Assembly: GCA_013396755.1 (NCBI GenBank)
Contig: VWZF01002906.1
Coordinates: forward strand, 372,001 to 436,000
Reading direction: 5' to 3'
Length of the DNA: 64,000 nucleotides
Origin: Sclerurus mexicanus
Lineage: Eukaryota; Chordata; Aves; Passeriformes; Furnariidae
Numbering within the stretch: the stretch's first letter is position 1; each line of letters begins with the position of its first letter. Shown here piece by piece: positions 14,301-27,340 of the stretch. A program made the translations under genes and the position numbers. The notes below the pieces were generated by a model that searched no databases, was not told the origin of the DNA, and worked only from the letters and a program-made list of their open reading frames with translations.

Positions 14301-16292
14301 AACATCTGAGGGCTAAGTAGAGGTCACCTTTCTACAGAGTTCCTTGTTCCAACAACTCTGTAACAAATTGTATTAAAAGACTGGCATTTGGGCTTCACTG
14401 GGAAACTTGCTGGTTCAATTCAGAAAAACAACAACTAATAGACTTACACAAAAATATTTTTGGTTCTGACTCCCACTAAAATCAGACCATGCAGGATAAA
14501 GAATGATGAAAAATGTTTTTCTCTCAGTTATTTAAAGAGTTTTGTTTTGAGTCTGTTTTGAATTTTAGATTTAGAGTTCAGGCTGGTTCTTGTTTCATCA
14601 GCACTAGTTCTAGATATAATTCCTTTGATTCTTATGTATACAGGATGCACAGAGAAATCTCAGAAAGCTCACTAAGAGACAGATTGGCCAAGGGAAAGTT
14701 GTTTAACCTCCTCCTCATAAAAAGGATTTTGGTTTTTTTTTTTCTCCTTGCCTCTTACAATAATCTTTTATACAATATTCACATTGTCTTCCTGTGCTGT
14801 TGTCATCCAGTCTACAGCTGCATAATATCTTCCCACTGTGTGCATTTTACTATAAAAATTGCATTTCAAATAAATCAATACCGTATTTTAGGCAACTTCA
14901 TCTCCCTGGATGAGCCAGAACGTCCCACTTAGCAGAAGAGCTAATTGACTACCAACAGTGAATTAGGAATTATGAGTGAAATCAGTTTTAAAACTACATA
15001 AATTAGAAAAACTAATATACTCCCAATGCACAAGTCTCTCATAGCTCTATTTTCTACTGCCCCTATTACAAATAAACACAAAATATATTTGATATGTCAG
15101 GCACTTAGGAACAGAAATATATTAGAAGACATCAGGTAAGCTATTAGATCTATTTTTCTCCTAAACAATGCACTAGAATTGTTTCTGAATTTCTATGATA
15201 TAAACACTGCTGGCTTCCCTTCTTCATTTTCCTTTAAATTCACAGAAAACATCAGAAACATAGGTGACTAGGCCTCAAGGCAGAATTATTCTTAACAGAA
15301 AAGCATTTTAAAAATCAATAATAAGCAAATTAAAAAAGGAACTTCACATAACATTTCCCTTAATAAGTTAGGAATATTTTTGTGTAGTTTTATATGTAGA
15401 TGGCACAAATGCTACAGGAAACTGATAAATCAGTTGCATGTATATCTTATTAATGCACTCTGTTTATGCAAGTATTGGCTTAGTACGTCTGTAACAGTTC
15501 TTCAGAGTAAAGCTACAGTGATTTTTATATGAGCAAAACCAAAGTTATCTGATAGTTAAATCCTGTACAAGTTGGTCAGATGAGCAAAAATTTCTATTTC
15601 TTCATGTTGTTAAAAATAACTGTATTAAATGTAACTCAGTTTCAAAGTAGCTAACAGGACACCAAATAATTTCATTGTGGATTTTATTGTAATATATAGT
15701 ATTTGAATTTCTATAAACTTTCCTATGTAAAACTATAGCATATAATTCTGCAGGAAAGAGATAAGTTTTTATAGTCTATGCACACACCTGTACATTTGTC
15801 TACTGCTGACCCTGGAAGAAATTCCTGTATTTGTGAATGTTGCAGTCAATAGTGAAGGTCTTCTCTTTGTTTTTCCAGCATTTGCTGACCCATTCTCACA
15901 CAGGTGAGATGTTAACTTTTCTTCCATCTCCTTGGAAAAAAATACATTCCTTCATCTTTATGTAAGGCTGCTAAAAGAGGAGCAAACACTGAAACTGGGA
16001 ATGGTCACCCCCACAGAAAACCAGTCTGATTTTCTTTCTCTCTTCCTTTACTATATATTGCTTAACACATGTATTTTTCTTTACTATGGCACACCAAATG
16101 AAAATAAATTTCTTGCCTAGGAGTGCCAGTCTGTAAATATTTCTAGGATGCCAGTTACACATGATGAAGAAGTGTATACAAGATTGGTGAGACACGACAC
16201 ATGAGTTTAGCTTAATCTGGACATTTCTATTTCAATGCGATGGGAAAAAAGTTCGCTGGGAAGATGACATCTCCCTTGTGGAAGAGTTCAAA

Positions 16293-16307
16293 GCAGCAGC
16301 AGCAGCT
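16293..16307 (+). repeat. (GCA)5 trinucleotide run
   Basis: Five GCA/CAG units occur in tandem. They are not inside a supported coding frame. Confidence 0.85.
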
Positions 16308-17242
16308 GAGATCTACTGGTCACACCAGTGCAAGTGTTTAGCCTTGTGGTGAATCAGGGCTTTGTGCCGCAGTTTCAGGTATTGGCTCCCCAGTTTGAAA
16401 ACACTTCTCTGTATGTATAGTGGAGCAGAAAAGAGCTATAGTTAGTGCATGTAGTTACAGGAAGTAACTGTGAAAAGGCTTAGCACTTAATTCCACAAAT
16501 ACAAAAAGCCATGCTGTAGTTACACAGTTACTGATATATTTCTATTGCAGATGGAGTGAGGCCTGCATATCAAATACACCAGTACTTACAATAAGTCTTC
16601 CCTGACCAAATTGCTGTACATATGTTGTCCTAAAACCTTGATGAAAAACAGCAAAAGTAGGTCTGCACAAAACTGCAGGCATTGCCTGTCCGTAGAATTT
16701 TGACAATGTTCTCTGCTGTTCTCCAGTTCCTGAATTTTGTGGTGAGACTCCCTGGGCTGGTTGTCACTTCTAATTATGAAACAGTGACTTGATGAAAATA
16801 TATGCCACCCTCTAGAAAATTTGTACATGGAACAATTAACCATATCTTTGGAAACCTGTTAAACACCTTTGTTTCTTGTTAGGTCCATAGCACACTCCCT
16901 TTTCCTTTTTCCTTTTAATCCCAGGAGCTAGCTAGTACACTTAAAAATATACTCATAGATCCACAGTTATACTGCAGTATTGTTTTGAAAAAATGAAATA
17001 GAAAATAGCTGCTTATAAACAGATATACTATGATAGGATGGTAATCAAGGATTCAAGGATGGTATTCAAGGAAGGTAAGTTGTTTTTTCCTTTGCGTCAT
17101 ATAACAACTAATAGACCATATCTGAAATTCCGTTGATTTGGAGCTTTTTACCCATCTAGATATGCTCAGTCCTCTTTTAGAACATTGAAAAGTACTATAT
17201 GAAGGATTTTGGAAGGCTTATTAAAAGGTCCTGCAAATTGTG

Positions 17243-17268
17243 TTTGCATTATCCTAGGATAATGCAAA
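17243..17268. repeat. Perfect 26-bp palindrome with octamer half
   Basis: Thirteen bases (TTTGCATTATCCT) are followed directly by their exact reverse complement, with no spacer; the centre is CCTAGG. The right arm overlaps a perfect POU octamer ATGCAAAT at 17262-17269. The left arm has the matching TTTGCAT, one base short of a full octamer. A paired POU-factor site is possible, but so is a chance inverted repeat. No function is shown by sequence alone. Confidence 0.85.
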
Positions 17269-18539
17269 TCAGAAAGAGAACAGAAGCCAAAACCGTGTGG
17301 TCCTAGTCCTACCTAGTGTACTCATTGTCAGTGCGGCCATAGCAAATTAGAACCAAAACTCTCATGCTAGAAAGCAATTGTGAATTTCTGAGTATGGTCA
17401 TATTACCACTCTTCACTTCTGTTACGCATCAGTAAATCTGTCCCAAAAAGTAGTTTAGATTGTAATCTATCTCTTACCTCTGCCCACTTGATGGTTCTGT
17501 CATAGCAGATAGTAGTTTACAAAAATATCTGCCTAAATGTTCCTCTAGCTCCTTCTTTTTGTGTTCCTTCCGCCTGTGAAATATATCCTGTTCTATTCTC
17601 CAAATTACCTTTTCTTTTCCCCAGAGATACTTTTTCCTATGGCATTTTAATCTTACCCCTGGCTTTCTGACTCTGTTTACAACCACCTTTTTTTTCCTCT
17701 TGAAGTGCATTCAGAGAGTGGAGGCTCTGTTGTGCTCTTCACTGCCTCACCCAAACGTCTTTACATGTTATGAAAAAGTGGAAAAATGCTGTTCCTTCTC
17801 TTCTCACAGTTTTTAATGTCACTATTTATTTGGTCGACATGGAAGCCCGAGCCCACATGATCTGCAAAGAGCCAAAGACCTCCTCTTCACAACTGAACCC
17901 TTACTATTTCATGACAACATACCCATGACATATCATGCCTACACTCTTACCGCAAGACATAAATTATACTTCATGTCTTTCTTCTTTAAAAATAGCAGAG
18001 ACTACCAAGGCAGAATGATTTATTTTTTTAAAAGCCTCACTCTTGGAACTGATCTCTCCTGCTGACAGAACAGTCATAGATAAGAATGACTTTTTTGTTG
18101 CTGTTTTAAATATGAGGACTTTTTCATGAATTCATCTAAATATGAAAAAGCCCAAAAAGTTGATGTTAAGCTGCTCATTCAGCAGAGACATTACTCCCAC
18201 TACTTAGATGAATGTGCTGGTTGGAAAACAATAGTGACTAGATGTGTTATGTCAAGTGATCAGAGTTTCATATCAACTCTTTTTGCTATAACACACTTTG
18301 TTTACCAAGAACCTGACTGATCACGCTTTGGAGATGTAAGGGCTATTTAGAGTGAGAGACATTAAGAAAATCCAAAGTTATAGCCATGAAAACCTGTAAT
18401 AAGCTGCATCCTAAATGCTACACGTGCTTTATTTTTTGATCTTAAAATTCAGGTGACTAGTTAGTGTTTTTGCACATGTACATTCTTGTCAGGGCAAAGA
18501 ATTGAGTACATTGTTGAAATCCATTTTTATTCCAGAAAC

Positions 18540-19670
18540 ACAGCATTCTTCGTGATGTGTCCCCTTCAGAACTGGTGTGTCCCCTTGAGGATGTGTGCCC
18601 CTGTTAGGGCACACGTGATGGCTTGGGGGATGCTGAGGCTTTTCACACACTGCAGCTGCAGCTGCCGTATCTGGGGGTTGGAGGTGATGGAGCTTCATTA
18701 CTGCAGGGTGGTCATTCAAGCAATCAGTTGGATCTGGGAGATCCCCAGAGCTTCAGGTATATCCTTGTCATCACCTGGCCCCCTGAATCCACACAAAGCA
18801 GCTCTTGCTATGGGATGTGCTGGCCTGTTTAGACCATCACCATTGCATGGCAGGCCTAAGACAGAGCTTAGACTTACAGATTTTTAATATTCTGAGTTAG
18901 GACTTGGAATATTTCAGGGGCCATAGGAGCCCCAACTCAGCAAGACAGAATTAGTCACCTTTCTTTGACAGTCTACATCAGGGCACAAGGCAAGCAGGGC
19001 TGCTCCACAGGCTCTGTCAGGAGCCTGGGTGGTCCAGACACGGGTCATGTCCTCACCCATAGGATGTCATCCACCAGAGCCTGAGTGGGGTAGGCGATGC
19101 TCCCTCCAGGAGGAAGGGCTGTGCCCCAGATAATGACAACAAAGCTCAGGGCAGGAATGTGTGACCCAACCTGAGCTGAAAAGGACACTGTGGTTACCAA
19201 GGTGACCATATCAGTGCCTTCAGATCCAAGAACAGACAAATGTGGACTGTTTAGAAGCCATCTCCAAACTGTTTGGCATACATACAGGTATGCAGGGGAG
19301 CAGGAGGAGGAGGTAGAAAGGACATATTTATTCCTTTTCCTATTTTTTTCCTCCATTTCTCTCCTCTGACAATACCCCAGAAGCTTCCACACCACCAGCA
19401 GTAAGCTTAGTCAGCTGAGATTGTTCCAGGAGTCATCCAGACACCAGACCAGGAGGCACACAGGGACACCCAGTTCAGGAGACTTAGCAGGTTTCACCAG
19501 CATTTGGACACCTATCTTTTGACTTTGAAATGGTGCTTTGAGGCCAGACAGACAAGGATTAGACTGTTTCACTGTGCTCCTAGGCACCCAAGTCCTTTTA
19601 GGAGCTTGTTTACAGATACACAAATGGTGGACAAAATAGTCAAGACATTCAGCCATCCGTGACATATGAA
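18540..19670 (-). other. GC-richer block of unknown origin, possible decayed coding or retroelement DNA
   Basis: This kilobase is visibly richer in G and C than its flanks. On the minus strand two open stretches (19411-19665 and 19045-19395) lie in the same frame, separated by one stop codon at 19411-19413 and five codons, giving about 200 codons interrupted once. On the same strand 18489-18719 is also open. I do not recognise the translations. An ERV internal region, a pseudogene or plain chance in GC-richer DNA are all possible. No splice sites or promoter were identified. Confidence 0.3.
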
Positions 19671-21690
19671 AGTGATTTCACTGCCTTTCCTTTTATGAAA
19701 ATAAGAAATATTTATTTTCACATACTTTTACTTTGGAAAACTATAAATTGTGCACTTCCTGTGCACTAATTACTGCTATCCATGTAGCTGAATTCAGTAC
19801 GGATAACTAAACAAATGCAAAATGAATCCATATTTAAGAACTAGAAAGATTGTTTCCATACACATTACTCTACAAAGCTTACCTTTTAACAATTGGAGGC
19901 AAATTAAACAAGGTTGTTAAATAAGCAAAACTGGTTTTCTCTTTTCCTCAAAAAAAACCCAAAACTACAAATTGTTAATTTGCTACCTCTAAATATAATT
20001 TTAGCTTTTATTTCTAATTGCAATTCACAGTCTGACAAACTCCATCTAGAAGGAAAATTAGTCACTTATAAATACATTGTACTGTTATTTTCTTTTAGGC
20101 AACAATGTATTTTGGTAGCGTGTCAATGGACTCTCACTTCATTACCAGGAGCCATTTTGTAGAATTTATTCTGCCACTAGTGTATGCAAAACACAATATG
20201 AAAGTTTTCCTCTTCTCTAATGTTCTTTGTTAGACCATACTTAAAGTGAGAGTTATTTTTAAAGTTACACAGGAACTTGATTCTGAGGTGTACTCTCATA
20301 AAATTATTAAACGGGATTTTAACACTGACATATGTATGTAATCTAAACAGCTTTGGGTTTAAACTGTAAATGTAAAACACTTTTAGCAAACAGTTTCTCA
20401 GTAATCAATAGGTTAAAATATGTTCACATAAAACAGCTGTTGAATAATTCCAGGGAATGAAAATATTCCAGGAAGATGTAATCATTTGCTTACAATTTTT
20501 CTTACAATTAATGAACAGTGGAAACCTCTGTATTTATGAATAGTTCTGTTTGTTGCAAATAATCCTCCTGCATCTAATCAAGATACCTATCTATTTTCAG
20601 AGTGTGTCAGATGACAGTATACAAAGACAGGTCACTGTTTCCAGGCCCTTTTGAGAAAAATGATAGAGGCTTCTCAATTCAAAATAATAAGGGATTACAC
20701 TAATTTCCATGTAATCACCATTTAAATCTAATATGATAGGAAGTTGTTGAAGCTCCTTTCTAGCTCCTTTCTTATGCAACACAAAGGAAGCAGTAAGCTT
20801 TATCTTATGGAAAAGAAAACGCAAATCCAGCAATCAGGATTCAGAAATAAGATTCTTGGTACAGGGGCCTTTAGCTGTTATAAATTGCTTGGTGTGTGTT
20901 TTAAATTCATGGACTTCTAAGGGAACAAAATGAAGTGTTGATATTCCTTTTTCCGGGTCTGCTTTATTTCCTTTGAGATCGGTTTAGAGTTGTATGATCT
21001 TAATTCTCTTACATGGAGGGTTTCAATTGATAATAATCATCAGTAGCTGTCATTCTGTTTCATGGTCCAAATCTAGATTCTCAAGTGCTAGTCCCAGTGT
21101 TTGCTGACTTTTTTTTTTTTTTCATTTTCAGTTCTCTCTGGGACTTTCATATTCAAAGATCAGGGAGAAAGCAATGCCTTTGATGTTTTCAAAGGTTGGA
21201 AAGATATTCCTACCCCCAGGGTTATGAGTTTCATTTGAAGACATGGAAAGAAGTCTGAATTTTATAGAAGAGTTATCTAGACTGTGATCCACTTAAACCC
21301 AATAGGTCCTAAAATTTTCCTGAAATTATTAACCCCTTTGTACTGTGAACAAATAAACAGTCTACAACCATCATAAATGTAATCCACTAGTGAATGAATT
21401 CTAGTTTTAGTTCCCAACTCACAGAACATGTGTATCTATTATCTCCTCATCAAGGGAGTTCAGGGAAAGCTGCGAATTCAGTGGGCTTCCTGCCAGGTTA
21501 CAGTGGCTGAAAGATCCTTTACAAGAACAAGACACATAGCCTCTGTATGCATGAACATCCCAAGGCTATGTTAGGTTCCTCTCTAATGTATCTTTTATGT
21601 ACCTAATCTTCCTTTGACATTGCTGGCATTCAGTACTGCAACACTTTTTCTGTGCATAAAAATACACTTCCTGCATGTTATGATGACATA
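19671..21690. other. AT-rich non-coding stretch
   Basis: No gene, RNA or repeat beyond short homopolymers was seen. A T-run at about 21109-21122 is the most obvious low-complexity piece. Confidence 0.6.
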
Positions 21691-21735
21691 GGTTACTTGT
21701 GGATCCCCTCCAGCTCAGTATGTTCTGTGATTCTG
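21691..21735 (+). mobile_element. Short CR1 3'-terminal fragment
   Basis: The segment ends in 'ttctgtgattctg', preceded by 'ggatcccctccagctca', matching the avian CR1 tail (the usual form is a 'gtcccttccaactc' type box, then 'attctgtgattctg'). Only the last few tens of bases can be recognised. The upstream part is absent or too diverged. Confidence 0.75.
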
Positions 21736-24700
21736 AAAAGTGATTCATTACATCCTTTATTGTGCCTCCCTTTTCAAGAGCACTACCAAAAACTTTTACA
21801 GACACTTTACCTAGTTTGACATGGGCACGTACATCTATACTCCTTGCACAGACTTCACACAGATTCCTAAAACAGATCACTCTTTCCCTAACATGAAATA
21901 TACTGTTCTCTGCAAAAGAGTAACTTCAGCCTAAGTTCCTATTTAACTTTTCCACTTTCTCTGCTTTCATGCAGCTTCCAGTTTGGTCTCCTAATCATGG
22001 GGTCACTGTCTGATCAAAGTTAACCTAATCTTGGTTTATCTGGTTGAAAGGACAACCATTACTCCGTAATATTAGCAGACTCTGTATTGGACCAAAGTGC
22101 CTTAACCACTAATGATAGATCTGCCCAGTACTAGAGCTGAACAAACATGGTCTGAAGCAGAAGTGAGCACAATGGTCTCACTTGTATCAATTTATCCAGT
22201 TAATGCAATGCAAAGGTGTGCCTTTACATAGCATTAAGATGCAGCGAGTTGAACACAGCCAGCAGCCAATAACCTACACAACCACAGAAAAGATCCTAAA
22301 TGCCTTAAAATTTTATTTGCTCTGTTTGCTCAAACCATAGTCTTGGGGGTCTTGCTTATGCCTCCAGAAACTGTCTCCTTAACCAATGATACTCTAAAGT
22401 ATGCACATCTTACCTTATTTTACCTGGTAATCATTAAAGCTGAGTGACTGATGCTGTCCCTGGTTTTCCAGGCTAAAACTGATAGCACTACAGGATTTTC
22501 CACAGTCAAAGGTTTTCCTTGATATCTTAATAAACTGAATCATGAGTTGTAGATAAGACTGGTCCTTGAGGGCAGAAAAATAGCTTGAAATTTAGTTATT
22601 ACAAAAGACCAATTCTTGAAATAGTCACAGAATGAAGCAATGATAAAGCATATTGTCTAGAATGACTGTCCTGGATCTATATTACCTCTAAGTGCTATTT
22701 TCAAATCCAAATAGATGGATTTCTTTGGAGGCATATTTAGATGCATAGATTCATGCTGATTTTTTATGAACTGTCACATCATTGCATGAGTTTGGGAGTC
22801 TCAGAGCAGACCTGGTGTCTTAAGTCCTCAGTGAAAGTTCACATCAAAAGACTTGAGCAGAGCCCATGCTACATTTCCCAGCAAAGTCTCTGCCCTTCAT
22901 ATGCTTTTGTCTACTTCATGCACTCTTCTATCAATTTACCATAAAAACTACATGCATTCAAAAGGAATTCTTCAAAGTGAGGCTGCCTCCATCTTTGAAA
23001 GGAAAGGAAAAGGTCCATTCATATGCTGCAACAGTGAGTTTGACCAGAAGTTTCAATGCTAGTAGAAAACTCAGAAATTATTCATATCCAAAATTACTTA
23101 TGTTAGACAGAGTGTGGGTAACTTCGAAAAATTAACCGTAGCATAAGAAATATTAATTAAGCTTTGAAGAATCTGAAGTCTGTGAAGACACTTTGTGACA
23201 GCTCAACAAAATTAATTACAACAGACTAAAAATCTAGCTATAAAGAAATTCTCAACTTTATATTAGAACTCTAATTTCAGCTACTCTACTGCAGAAATGT
23301 CAGTATGTGGACTTCCAGTTAAGGATCCAGGTCAGGATTTTTGCTTTGATCCATGTGGGTGGTATTCTTGGGGTTGCACATTGGGAACAAAACTTGTGCA
23401 TTTAGTTGCCACAGGATAGTGTCAGGCACTTTCTGGTAATTGACTGTCACCATCTAGCTCAGGAGAGCTTCCCTTCCTGGCTTCTTGTTAAAACTAACTC
23501 ACTCAACTGTTACTATTCAAATTCCCCATGAGCTTTGCTTCTGATACCCCTATGCCAATCCCAGGCCTTATTGAACTGCACTTGTATGCCAGTCTACTAT
23601 TAGTTCCATCCTAACACCACAGTATTAACTCTTCCCTGTGCTTTCCATGGCAAAGTCAAACCAGTTTTCTTTCAAGCTATCCAAGCCTAGCATGGCCTCT
23701 CTTAGAAAAGCCAGATGATTTTTTTCTTCATTTTATTTGTATTTGTCTTGAACAGTTCAGAGCAAATCTAAATAGTGACTACTTGAGAAGTTCTGCCTAG
23801 CTCTCTCTGCCTTGGACAGTTTCACACTCAGATACATGGATACATGCCTGTACAGAACAGTTATGGGTCAGAGTCATATAAGACTGGACAATGCTCAGAG
23901 AAGAGGGATTATATTTTTTATTTGACAAAAATTTAACAGGCATATAATATTTATTCAAGATTCAATGTTTGGTTAGCAGCAATAAAATTCAGAACCTTAT
24001 TCTACTGCCAAACTTTTAGTTCCTCAAAGAAAAGAAAGGAGATTTTAGTTCTAGCCTGTATAAGTTCTTACTATAGCCTAATTAACATATTTTTTCTTGA
24101 TTACATTTTCAGAACCATATGAGTACTTGGATGATATTTACCAAAAAAATCATCATGTGGCAGACACCTAGTCCAGAATATTTCAACTTGAATATCTCAA
24201 GTTAGGCAGTCATAAGCATGAAGAACTGAGAACTAGAACTACCACAAACAGGAGTATTGGCCAAGGAAAAGATTACAAAACACCATCAGTTCAATTTCTA
24301 AGAATTACTACAGTGATACATCTCATGCTTCCCATTCACAAGTTAGTTGTGTGATGGAAATTCAAGACTGTTTAAAAATAATTTATATTTACATAACTGT
24401 CTTCTACTGTTTCAGTCTTGAAAGCAACATTCAGTTTAGTTAGTAGGGAAAGGCTATTTGATTTATTTACAGTTCAACAACACTTAAATTGTGTCAAATG
24501 TTTGGATTCAATCACTTGGATTCAGTAGCATGATTTAGAATAAAAACGAAAGAACATGCTTGAGGTGAAATGAATAATACAAAATCAATCTAAAAGAAAT
24601 CTCATTAAGCTAAAACTCTTTAAGGATTAGTGATTGGTATGTACATAGAAATATTAGATATAGGAATTATTTTTATCACATTTATATTTAAATTCTATTA

Positions 24701-25279
24701 GTGGATTTTTTAATCAACTAGCTGTTACTGAAAAGACTAAATTAGAAAATAAATACATACAATTACCTTTGCCACTTGCACACTCGTTTTTTGCTCTGAA
24801 TGTCTTATTACAGGCTCAAACATTCTAAGAAACATTAACCTCTGGAAAACACAGAGATAATTTAATACTTTGGCATATATCTACTGCAACACTGAAAATA
24901 TAATATTATTTACATTTTAGTTCCCATTTAACACAAATACAGATACAAAAATATAGAAATTATATATGTACACACAAATACACAATTTATATACACAAAA
25001 AAGTGAGTTACATTAGATTGTACCTGAAATACTGAGCTCTATTTTCTTCTTGTAAGAATCTGCATGTCTTGGGTCATTCTGGGAGAAAAGACTCACTGAC
25101 AGAAAATAGTTTAAATATAGAAGCTGAACTAAACGAAGTATTTCAAATCCACTGAGTTGCCAGTAGTGTTTTTTAAATATAGTATAAGTAGCACTGATCC
25201 AAAGTAAGATAATTTTCCACATGTGGTCCAAATACACTGCAGTATAGCATCAGCTGAAGCCCCATGTGGGTCATTACTC
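21736..25279. other. AT-rich non-coding stretch
   Basis: No coding, RNA or transposon feature could be supported. Open frames here are under 105 codons and not recognised. The 24.6-25.0 kb part is especially A/T-rich with TA-rich words. Confidence 0.6.
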
Positions 25280-25344
25280 AAAAGTTGGATTCGAGGAACC
25301 TTGTGGGTCCCTTCTAACTCGGAATATTCTGTGATTCTGTGATC
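25280..25344 (+). mobile_element. CR1 3'-terminal fragment
   Basis: The segment contains 'gttggattcgaggaacc', then 'gtcccttctaactcgg', then 'attctgtgattctgtgat', in the order of the avian CR1 3' end, including the doubled 'attctgtg' tail unit. It is severely 5'-truncated and has no coding capacity. Confidence 0.92.
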
Positions 25345-26059
25345 ATTAATGCTGTACCTTCAGAATTAATGCTAGTGTAAGCTAGAGTTCCCAAGCTGGC
25401 TAGAAACTGATGTAAGGTACAGGAGGGAAAAACTGCTAGCATGCTGTCAAGGTTGGAAGATTTTGTTGACTTTTGAAGGCAAGAAATCTGAAAATCAGTT
25501 GAGAGAAGAGAGATAGATTTAGGGGAAAGAGTGAAACAATATAATCCTACAAATCACAAAATTTTCTTCTTTTAACTGTCATATGGTCTGTGTATTTACT
25601 AAGACCAGGCTACAAAATTCCATTTTATAAGTAATGATCTGGCCTAATGAAAATATGAAAATGTATGGCAATGCAAACAAAAAAACTCCAAACAAACCAA
25701 TCCAAGATTGTAAGTGATAATTGCAAAGCACTTTTGACAATCATCTTCAATTTGACAATAATCTTGTCTCAAGGACACGGTAGAACTCAGAGTGTGTATA
25801 GTGCATAGGCAGCAAAGTTTTTGGAGCACAGGGCACGCTGGGTGAGTCTGCAGCAGTGATATTCATGGGAAAATGGTCAGGATCTACCCCGTGCCACACA
25901 TAGCCTGTTCCAAGCTGTGGCAGTAATAAAGAGGGAGAAGAGATGCTCAAAGTAAGACTGAGCCTCTGTAAGGTAATAGGTGTTTTAAATCATATTAAGT
26001 TTGTTATTCTTTCCCTCAATATCCTAATCAGTAATTAAATATTTATGTTAATTGGCAAT
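25345..26059. other. Non-coding stretch between CR1 and LTR fragments
   Basis: No gene or RNA was recognised. Two overlapping minus-strand frames (25644-25829 and 25747-25950) are short and unrelated to anything known to me. Confidence 0.55.
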
Positions 26060-26245
26060 AAATGAAGTTAAATTCCCCAGATTGACTCTGTTTTGTCTGT
26101 GGTAGTCCTTGCCAAGTGGTTTCCCCGCATTTATTAAACCCACAAGTTTTCTCACTCTTGCTTTTCCTATTCTTTCCTCCACCCTGCTGGATGATGGGGG
26201 GCGATGAGTGGCAAGTTTCATGCTTGCCTGCCAGCCAGTGACATC
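26060..26245 (+). mobile_element. Partial avian ERV LTR (R-U5 end), plus strand
   Basis: The run 'tttattaaacc', then 'cacaagttttctcactc', then a pyrimidine-rich part, then 'ggggggcgatgagtggc', then 'ccagccagtgaca' follows the order of the 3' half of a common avian endogenous-retrovirus LTR (probably ERVL-like). In that LTR a polyadenylation signal is followed by 'ccacgagttttctcac', a C-rich segment, a 'gagtgagcgagcggc' type box, and a terminal 'ca'. Here the polyadenylation signal is ATTAAA at 26133-26138. The U3 half with its promoter is missing. DNA just downstream (26246-26380) may be associated internal sequence, but I cannot identify it. The left border is approximate. Confidence 0.65.
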
Positions 26246-26869
26246 CCTGCCCAGGACAATATTACAAATACCAGTTCTCAGAGAGAATAACCACCACAAA
26301 GCCACCCTCTCCCAATAAACAACACCAGTACCAGGGAAAATGGGTTCCACAAAGTGTACTATCACCCCTCCACCAAAAACTTCAGACCTGAATCTTCTCC
26401 TTTTAGTTACACTTATTAGTCTTATCCATACTGATTACCTTTACCTTATGTGGAGGCCATTCCCTGTGAAACTTTGAGGACTAGAACAGTTTTGGGGTTT
26501 TTTGAAATGTGATCTTTATTAATGAGAAAGCTGGGGAAAGAAAAACAGCAACCCTGATTTTGCATATCTACTGTATATGATGCCACAGGGGATAAAAACA
26601 GATGACATTCCAATCCTTTCTTAAAATGTGAATTTGTAAGTATTTACAAATAAGACTAATTGTCAATGTAAACATTTATATGGCATTAAAAAGCAAAAAT
26701 TTTCATAGAAAAAATTGAGGTTATTTTGCTATTTGAAAACCTCTTTCAGTATTGCTTATTACCCTCTATGTGTAAGCCACATATGTATATGGCAGTTTAT
26801 TTATTAATAATCACGACATTATCTGAATTTTAATAAAATAAGGACTAATATTTGGGAAATTTTGTTAAA

Positions 26870-27340
26870 GAAACTTCTCTGTCTGACCATCCAGGAGTCA
26901 TTCTGGCAGGCACATTCACACTGCCTGAGCTGGGACCAAAGCCCCTTTTCAGCTACACACCCCAGACTCACACAGTCAGACCAGGTTGCCTTACCAGCTT
27001 GAACCCAGGTATCCCACAGCAGTCTCGGTCATCTTGATCCTTAAAATAATTTAATTATGGTGCAATAACAAAATAACAGCTCAAGCTGGGTGCCTCCAAG
27101 GAAGGACCCTGAACAAAGGAAACCCTGGTCTTTTACACCCTCAAAGCGTAAGTGAGGGAAAGTCTAATTCATGAGCTCCTGCTGCATCTCTGAGTGTCTG
27201 GTCCCCTGGCTGGGCCACAGATTCCTGTGCCCTTTATGCAAAGGCTCAGCAGTTCACAACCTCTTGCCCCCTAGAACTCAACCTGCAGCTCCCACTGCAC
27301 ATGCACAGGGAGCTACCTGCACTGAATGTAATCCTCAACA
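26870..27340 (-). mobile_element. Probable avian ERV LTR, minus strand
   Basis: Read on the minus strand, this segment has a TATA-like 'tgtaaaag' (plus positions 27131-27137). It is followed about 80 bases on by an ATTAAA polyadenylation signal (plus 27050-27055). Between them is 'ggagg...cacccagcttgagc', which resembles the R region of passerine-type LTRs. The spacing fits U3-R-U5 order. The segment is GC-richer than its surroundings. Both outer borders are estimates, and no gag, pol or env sequence was recognised next to it. Confidence 0.55.

Larger units (their letters stand above)
11393..18530. other. Non-coding stretch, no gene recognised
   Basis: Nothing gene-like could be supported. 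The largest open frame (14513-14932, plus, 139 codons) is dominated by hydrophobic and aromatic residues from T-rich DNA and has no recognisable domain. Segment 11540-11880 is somewhat GC-richer with several overlapping short frames on both strands, and might be an old retroelement piece that I cannot name. A short CAG run and a perfect palindrome within this stretch are listed separately. Confidence 0.55.

Noticed and set aside
14513..14932. 139-codon plus-strand open frame
   Set aside because: It begins without a recognised promoter or exon structure, is rich in Phe/Leu/Ile from T-rich DNA, and resembles nothing known to me.
18486..18887. 133-codon plus-strand open frame
   Set aside because: It overlaps open frames on the opposite strand in GC-richer DNA, and neither translation was recognisable. 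Kept only as part of an unexplained block.
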